A stretch of 64,000 nucleotides of DNA from Acidimicrobiia bacterium. GTDB taxonomy: Bacteria; Actinomycetota; Acidimicrobiia; UBA2766. Location of the stretch: contig JADZDR010000032.1 of the NCBI GenBank assembly GCA_020850945.1, forward strand, positions 1-64,000. Direction: 5' to 3'. Of this stretch, positions 59,750 through 64,000 are shown piece after piece. Each line of letters opens with the position of its first letter. Positions within the stretch are counted from its first letter, which is position 1. The position numbers and the translations under genes are program-made. Under the pieces are notes generated by a model. That model made no database searches and was not told where the DNA came from. It saw only the letters and a list, made by a program, of their open reading frames with translations.

Positions 59750-62575
59750 TCAGGTAGTCGAATCGCAACGCAGGGTCATGATGCGCCACGGGTTGAGGGT
59801 CAGGGGAAAGGTGGCGGTAGCGGCGAGGGCTTCGCCCCGGAGGTCGACGACTTGGGTGGTCTCCCCGAGTCCGGCGGCCCGCGCCCACTCCGTGTCGGCG
59901 TCGAGTCCGACCGCGGCAGGCGACGCGCTCACGTTCGCGAAGCGCATCTCGACACCGCCCGACGCTTGAGGTACCACGGCGCTGAGGAGCGCCCCTCCTT
60001 CGAGATCGAGTCCGAAGGGATCACACGTGGGTGGGAGCTCACCTGCGGTCCGCATCGTGAAGACGCGCTGTCGCAATGGGTGGGCGAAGGTGTCTGCTGC
60101 CCGTGCGACCGCGGCTTCCTCCCAACCGCCGGTGTGGTGGAGGACTCCGAAGCGAACGTACTGGAGGCCGAGCGACTGGCTGTGCTCGGTCGGCACGGGT
60201 GGTCCGGCCGGGTTGGGGCGCATGGAGGGCGCCTGGCGGGAGAGGCTGCCCGTGGCCCGCACGAGGGTGAGGGCGATCTCGACGCCGGGACCGTCAGGCG
60301 CGTCCCGCACGACCTCGTACTCGACGGTCTGGTCGAGGAGTACGGTGAGTCCGTTGGCCGGCCCGCTGCAGTCGATGAAGCGCTTCGCCGGGAAGGTCGG
60401 GAGGGGCAGCTCGCCGGGCCCCCCCTCGGCGGTGAGATCACGCCCCACGGCGCCGAAGGCGACGTCGGCGGTGGAGCCGTCGACGGGTTCGGGCAAGGGC
60501 AGACGGAGACGGAGACGATGGTCCCGCACGGTGTTGTCGAACGCGACGGACACCTCCGCGACTCTCGAACCGGCATCGAGACGGACGTGCATCGAGATCG
60601 CGACCGACGTCGTCTCGTCACTGCGCCGCGAGGCGTCTTCGGTCGCAGCAACCGGAAGCGGGTAGGGCCGAGTGACAAGGATCGCGCCGCTGAGGGGTGT
60701 CGACTCGGCAACCTCGATCACGGCCCGCTCGGGCTCTGTGACGAGGGTGTCGGTGGGGGGTGGCGACCAGTTGTAGGTGTCGCCGACGTCGCCACCGTCC
60801 TCGATCACGCCGAGGCCGCGAACCAGGACGTCGCGTGTCGCGGGATCCACGAGCCGGAACGTGCCGTCACCTTCGAACTCGACACGGACGATCCCGTTGT
60901 CGAGGCAACCGGGACTGGCTATCGATCTCGCGTCCGCGTCCGAGCCCTCCGGGGTCTCCGTCACGCGGAGTGTCGTCCAGCCGAGGGGGGCGATCTCGGG
61001 CGTGAGGAGCTGGAGCCGGGCTGTGGGCCGGCGGGTGAGGACGACGTGGAAACGACGGTCGGGATCCTCGTCGGCAAGCTCACGCAGGCGGAGCTCGAAG
61101 AGGTTCGCGTCGACGTGGCCGCGCAGGCGGCGATCCCCTTCGAGCGCCACCTCGACGAACGTGGGTCCGTCCCGGATCTCGAAGCCGTTCACGAAGGTGC
61201 CGGCGAACACACGGCCGCGCACGAGGTTCACGATGTCGTCGAGCTCCGTGGCGGTGAGGACGGCATCGAAGGCGATCCGGTCCCGTCTGTCGAGCTCCAC
61301 CGTCGGGGCCGGTCCGCTGTCGTCCGTGAGCACGAACGCGGCGTTGTCGGGCAGGTCGGGGGGGAGCGGCATGTCGACGGTGACGACGGCGCTGCGCGGG
61401 AAGGGGCACGGGTTCCACACGATGAGCCCCGTCTCGCCCGCCCGTGCCGTGGGGCTGCCGATCCGGGCGGCAAGCGCCCGTAGCGCCTCGCGGGTGACGC
61501 CGTCGCCGAGCTGCACGGCCTCCTCGTAGCGCACCTGGACCTGGCGCATCGTGGCGTCGGCCGAGCACGAGCAGACGGAGTCGTGGGCCGAGTTGAGGAT
61601 CAGGCGGTGCCACGCCTCGCGCAGGAGTGGCAGGTGGCCGAGGGCCCCTGCGAGGGTGACGAGGGGCTCGGCGTAGCGTTCGAGAGCGCGCTCGGCCGCG
61701 GCCTGGATCCGCTTGAGATCCACCCGCGTGGACGTGACACCCATGAGGACGTTCGCACGGGCTCCGCTGCGCAGCTCACCCGTCCACTCGGGCAGGGTGG
61801 TGATGTCCGACGCGGCAAGGGCGGAATCCAGATATGTATCGAGGCTCGACATGCGGATGTCGTACACGTCTTGGCGTACGTTGGCCTTCTCGATCGCCTC
61901 GCCCAACCCGCGTTGTGGCGGCCAGTGATCCGTGCCGTTCATGACGAGGAGATGGCCGGGCGGGGAGAACGGTCGTTGTTCGTCTTCGAGGGCCGCGATG
62001 CGCTCCACGAGGTCGTCGGGATCCGTGGGGAGGGCGACCCCGTTCGAGTAGGACGCCGCGAGATAGCCCACGAACTGCGTCGATCCGTCGAGTGCGTGCC
62101 ACCTGAATACGGTGCGCTCGATGTCCGACGGGACGCCCCGCCACAGAACCGCGCGGTGGAAGCCGAACTGGGCGAGGATCTGGGGCATCTGCGCTGTGTG
62201 GCCGAACATGTCGGGCATGTAGGCGACGTCCATGCAGGGGCCGATCTCGGCCGCTCGCTCCATGCCGCTCTGCAGGTTGCGCACGATCGTCTCGGCCGAG
62301 ACGAGGAGGGTGTCGGGTAGGGCAGTCCAGGGCCCCACGTCGAGGAGTCCGCGGCGAGCGTGGCGTGAGAAGTCCTCGGCCCTCTCGGGTCGTACCGCGA
62401 GGTAGTCGTCGATCATGGCAGCTTGGCCGTCGAGCATGAAGCGGTAGCCGGGTTCGGCTTCGAGGATCTCGAAGAGGGTGTCGAGGGTGGGAACGAGCTT
62501 GCGGCGGAAGTCCTGGAACGGCAGGTACCACTCCCGGTCCCAATGTGTGTGCGGGACGACGTGCACCACTGGCAT
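59750..62575 (-). CDS. GH38 alpha-mannosidase
   Basis: 941 residues from ATG 62575. The zinc site begins with HTHWDREWY (H11, D13). The catalytic nucleophile is D122 in AYMPDMFGHTAQMPQIL, and NSAHDSVCSCS provides the later zinc His. A middle three-helix region and a long beta-rich C-terminal half complete a normal GH38 chain. No signal peptide is seen, so it is probably cytosolic. It would trim alpha-mannosides; turnover of mannosylated lipids or glycans is inference. The leaderless -10 TACCCT fixes the start, so an upstream ATG at 62623 is unlikely. Confidence 0.92.
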   Translation of the reverse strand: MPVVHVVPHTHWDREWYLPFQDFRRKLVPTLDTLFEILEAEPGYRFMLDGQAAMIDDYLAVRPERAEDFSRHARRGLLDVGPWTALPDTLLVSAETIVRNLQSGMERAAEIGPCMDVAYMPDMFGHTAQMPQILAQFGFHRAVLWRGVPSDIERTVFRWHALDGSTQFVGYLAASYSNGVALPTDPDDLVERIAALEDEQRPFSPPGHLLVMNGTDHWPPQRGLGEAIEKANVRQDVYDIRMSSLDTYLDSALAASDITTLPEWTGELRSGARANVLMGVTSTRVDLKRIQAAAERALERYAEPLVTLAGALGHLPLLREAWHRLILNSAHDSVCSCSADATMRQVQVRYEEAVQLGDGVTREALRALAARIGSPTARAGETGLIVWNPCPFPRSAVVTVDMPLPPDLPDNAAFVLTDDSGPAPTVELDRRDRIAFDAVLTATELDDIVNLVRGRVFAGTFVNGFEIRDGPTFVEVALEGDRRLRGHVDANLFELRLRELADEDPDRRFHVVLTRRPTARLQLLTPEIAPLGWTTLRVTETPEGSDADARSIASPGCLDNGIVRVEFEGDGTFRLVDPATRDVLVRGLGVIEDGGDVGDTYNWSPPPTDTLVTEPERAVIEVAESTPLSGAILVTRPYPLPVAATEDASRRSDETTSVAISMHVRLDAGSRVAEVSVAFDNTVRDHRLRLRLPLPEPVDGSTADVAFGAVGRDLTAEGGPGELPLPTFPAKRFIDCSGPANGLTVLLDQTVEYEVVRDAPDGPGVEIALTLVRATGSLSRQAPSMRPNPAGPPVPTEHSQSLGLQYVRFGVLHHTGGWEEAAVARAADTFAHPLRQRVFTMRTAGELPPTCDPFGLDLEGGALLSAVVPQASGGVEMRFANVSASPAAVGLDADTEWARAAGLGETTQVVDLRGEALAATATFPLTLNPWRIMTLRCDSTT

Positions 62576-62581
62576 GGCCGG

Positions 62582-62587
62582 AGGGTA
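62582..62587 (-). promoter_or_regulatory. Candidate leaderless -10 (TACCCT) for the mannosidase gene
   Basis: Read on the minus strand, TACCCT ends 6 nt before the ATG at 62575. Confidence 0.5.
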
Positions 62588-62626
62588 GCCACACACCGCG
62601 TGGACGGGTGCAGGGTGCGGCACGGG

Positions 62627-63754
62627 TCAGGAGGCGGGCCGGAGCCATGCGCCGATGTGACGCGCGGCCTCGAAGGCTCCCCAGGCGACGACGGTCACGA
62701 GGGAGGCGTCGTCGCCGCCGGCTCGGCGGACGGTGTGGATGTCGGCGTCCGCGGCCTGCCACGAACCGAGCGCTGTGAGGAGGGCGAGCCGTGCCGCGGG
62801 GGCATCGGCCAGGCCGAGGTCAGTCGTCACTTCCTCCACCCAGGCCTTGGTGAGGCCGGGGGGGTCTCCCTGCCAGGCACCGACGCGTTCGATGACGGCC
62901 GAGACCGCAGCCTCGGACATGACCTCGCGCACGAGGTCGTTCGTCACATGCGCGAGGCGTGCGTATGCCTGCGCCACGGCAGGGACGGGTGCGGCCCACG
63001 AGAGATCGGCGGGGAGGACTCGCCCGGAATCGGTGGCAGGGGGCAGGGCGAGGGCGAGACCGGGTTCGAGGCTACGCCGGGCGAGCCCACGGCCGAGGCT
63101 CGCCGCCACGAGTCGACGTACCGCTCCCCGGAGGCCCTGGGGGACGGGTACCGGTACGGCCGAATCCGTGAGAAGCACGTTCGCGACGCGGTTCGTCATG
63201 TGGAAGAAGACGGCGAGTGCGATCGCCGCCGTGACGTCCGCCTTCGCGAACGGAGGGTCGGCCACGATCTCGGCCCCGGGCGTGAGTGAGGCAGCCGCCC
63301 ATGCGACGGCATCCCCGTTCTGTCCGGGCTCGGTCGGGTGCCGCGGGTGGGAGCGGAGCCACTCCGCTGTCTCGGGGTCGCCTGCGCCGTGCAGGAACAT
63401 GGTGTGGGCATCGATGCAGTACGGGCAGTCGTTCACACACGAGACGGTTGCCGCGATCGCCTCGGCCGTGGCCGGCGGGAGGGCAGCGGCGAGCCACGAC
63501 TCGCGTGCGACAGCCCACACCGCGGTGAGGAGGCGGGGCTGTGGTGAGTAGACCGTGAGCGGAGGCAGGAGTCCGACCTCGGCGCGCATCTGGGCATAGA
63601 CGGCGGCGACGTCACCGCTCGCCTCACCGGGGTGCACGGCGGTGACGTGCCGTATGTTCGCACGCATCGACCGGCGCGCGACGAGGCCGCGCATGAGCCG
63701 CACCGGCACCTCGGTCATGTGTGCCCTGAAGCGGGAGGGTGGCGGAGCTGGCAT
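62627..63754 (-). CDS. AhpD-like/carboxymuconolactone decarboxylase-fold protein
   Basis: 375 residues. [18 protein letters not shown] (about 108-125) carries the AhpD C-x-x-C followed by the conserved H three residues on, the redox site of alkylhydroperoxidase D-like proteins. The chain is about twice the length of a simple AhpD and seems to be one long helical protein with a less conserved second half. Substrate and partner are unknown. ATG 63754 is kept because TAGAAC lies 6 nt before it on the minus strand; ATG 63718 with AGGG 5 nt upstream is the alternative. It is divergent from alaS. Confidence 0.75.
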   Translation of the reverse strand: MPAPPPSRFRAHMTEVPVRLMRGLVARRSMRANIRHVTAVHPGEASGDVAAVYAQMRAEVGLLPPLTVYSPQPRLLTAVWAVARESWLAAALPPATAEAIAATVSCVNDCPYCIDAHTMFLHGAGDPETAEWLRSHPRHPTEPGQNGDAVAWAAASLTPGAEIVADPPFAKADVTAAIALAVFFHMTNRVANVLLTDSAVPVPVPQGLRGAVRRLVAASLGRGLARRSLEPGLALALPPATDSGRVLPADLSWAAPVPAVAQAYARLAHVTNDLVREVMSEAAVSAVIERVGAWQGDPPGLTKAWVEEVTTDLGLADAPAARLALLTALGSWQAADADIHTVRRAGGDDASLVTVVAWGAFEAARHIGAWLRPAS

Positions 63755-63816
63755 GCGGGTGTTCTACCGCGTATCCCCCCTGCCGTATCGCAGGCGGTCC
63801 CGTTCGAGGGTGCGGC

Positions 63817-63822
63817 TACCCT
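63817..63822 (+). promoter_or_regulatory. Candidate leaderless -10 (TACCCT) for alaS
   Basis: TACCCT ends 7 nt before the GTG at 63830, supporting that codon as the start. Confidence 0.5.
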
Positions 63823-63829
63823 GACGGCG

Positions 63830-64000
63830 GTGTCACACGTCATGGAAACAGCGCAGATCCGACGCAACTTCATCGACTTCTTCGCCGCGCGCGGCCACGA
63901 GATCGTACCGTCGTCGTCGCTCATCCCCGTCGATCCGACCCTGCTCCTCACGAACGCGGGCATGGTCCAGTTCAAGCCCTACATGGTCGGCGACGAAGTC
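63830..64000 (+). CDS. alaS: Alanyl-tRNA synthetase (N-terminal fragment)
   Basis: 57 codons are visible before the window ends. [20 protein letters not shown], then [19 protein letters not shown], is the invariant N-terminus of AlaRS, including motif 1 of the class II core. It charges tRNA-Ala. GTG 63830 adds four residues before ATG 63842 and is preferred because a TANNNT hexamer lies 7 nt upstream. Its place after rarA matches the conserved actinobacterial order. Confidence 0.95.
   Translation, partial: MSHVMETAQIRRNFIDFFAARGHEIVPSSSLIPVDPTLLLTNAGMVQFKPYMVGDEV

Noticed and set aside
59540-61483. A 647-codon plus-strand frame opposite the mannosidase gene
   Set aside because: It overlaps conserved GH38 coding sequence and has no start signal or domain. 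It is a GC-driven shadow.

Overview
The window is about 64 kb of GC-rich, densely packed chromosome. Many genes start with GTG, adjacent genes often overlap by 4 bases, and candidate -10 elements read TANNNT. The gene content is actinobacterial: PimA and PI-phosphate synthase homologues, an Mca/MshB-type LmbE deacetylase, an EF-G2-type GTPase, DUF3558- and DUF4333-like lipoproteins, an SCP2 protein and a LigD-type polymerase. From about 31 kb to the end, the order thrS, HIT, pgsA, acyltransferase, pimA, pdxS, pdxT, yebC, ruvCAB, yajC, secD, secF, apt, rel, hisS, aspS, rarA, alaS matches what I recall of the Mycobacterium tuberculosis Rv2614c-Rv2555c neighbourhood. Several unusual genes and the general style point to a non-mycobacterial actinobacterium, possibly class Acidimicrobiia. 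That placement is inference.

Left part (1-31 kb), accessory in character. It opens with the end of an SppA-type peptidase and a convergent gene fusing a LigD primase-polymerase to a HAD 3'-phosphatase-like domain. Next come an SDR and a GNAT enzyme, a lipoprotein, an MBOAT/SGNH pair for polysaccharide O-acylation, an SRAP (HMCES/YedK) protein, an LmbE deacetylase, and a leucine dehydrogenase with a fused E1 alpha-beta branched-chain keto-acid dehydrogenase. A 1806-residue secreted protein lies divergent to a SARP-like regulator. After these come a UbiA prenyltransferase, an orphan NarL-type response regulator, a class A PBP, an SCP2 protein, tRNA-Val(CAC), a secreted protein, a DUF3237 protein, an XRE-PAS-PAS regulator, an L,D-transpeptidase and two tandem DUF4333 lipoproteins.

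Right part (31-64 kb), conserved in character. It holds translation (thrS, hisS, aspS, alaS), phosphatidylinositol mannoside synthesis (pgsA, acyltransferase, pimA), lemA-htpX, pyridoxal phosphate synthesis (pdxST), Holliday-junction processing (ruvCAB), Sec accessory proteins (yajC-secD-secF), purine salvage (apt), the stringent response (rel) and rarA. Interruptions to this block are an EF-G-like GTPase on the opposite strand, a membrane protein that looks like a dead M1 peptidase between ruvB and yajC, and, near the end, a Uma2 nuclease-like gene, a GH38 alpha-mannosidase and an AhpD-like protein.

Two dispersed non-coding element families stand out. Family A is a 47-bp-core hairpin found as tandem pairs at 2588-2706 and 43691-43798. 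Family B is an 82-bp dyad of four alternating 17-mers, found in two convergent gene ends at 25642-25723 and 34019-34100. Nine or ten genes carry a TANNNT hexamer 6-10 nt before the start codon. This suggests widespread leaderless transcription and fixes several start sites.
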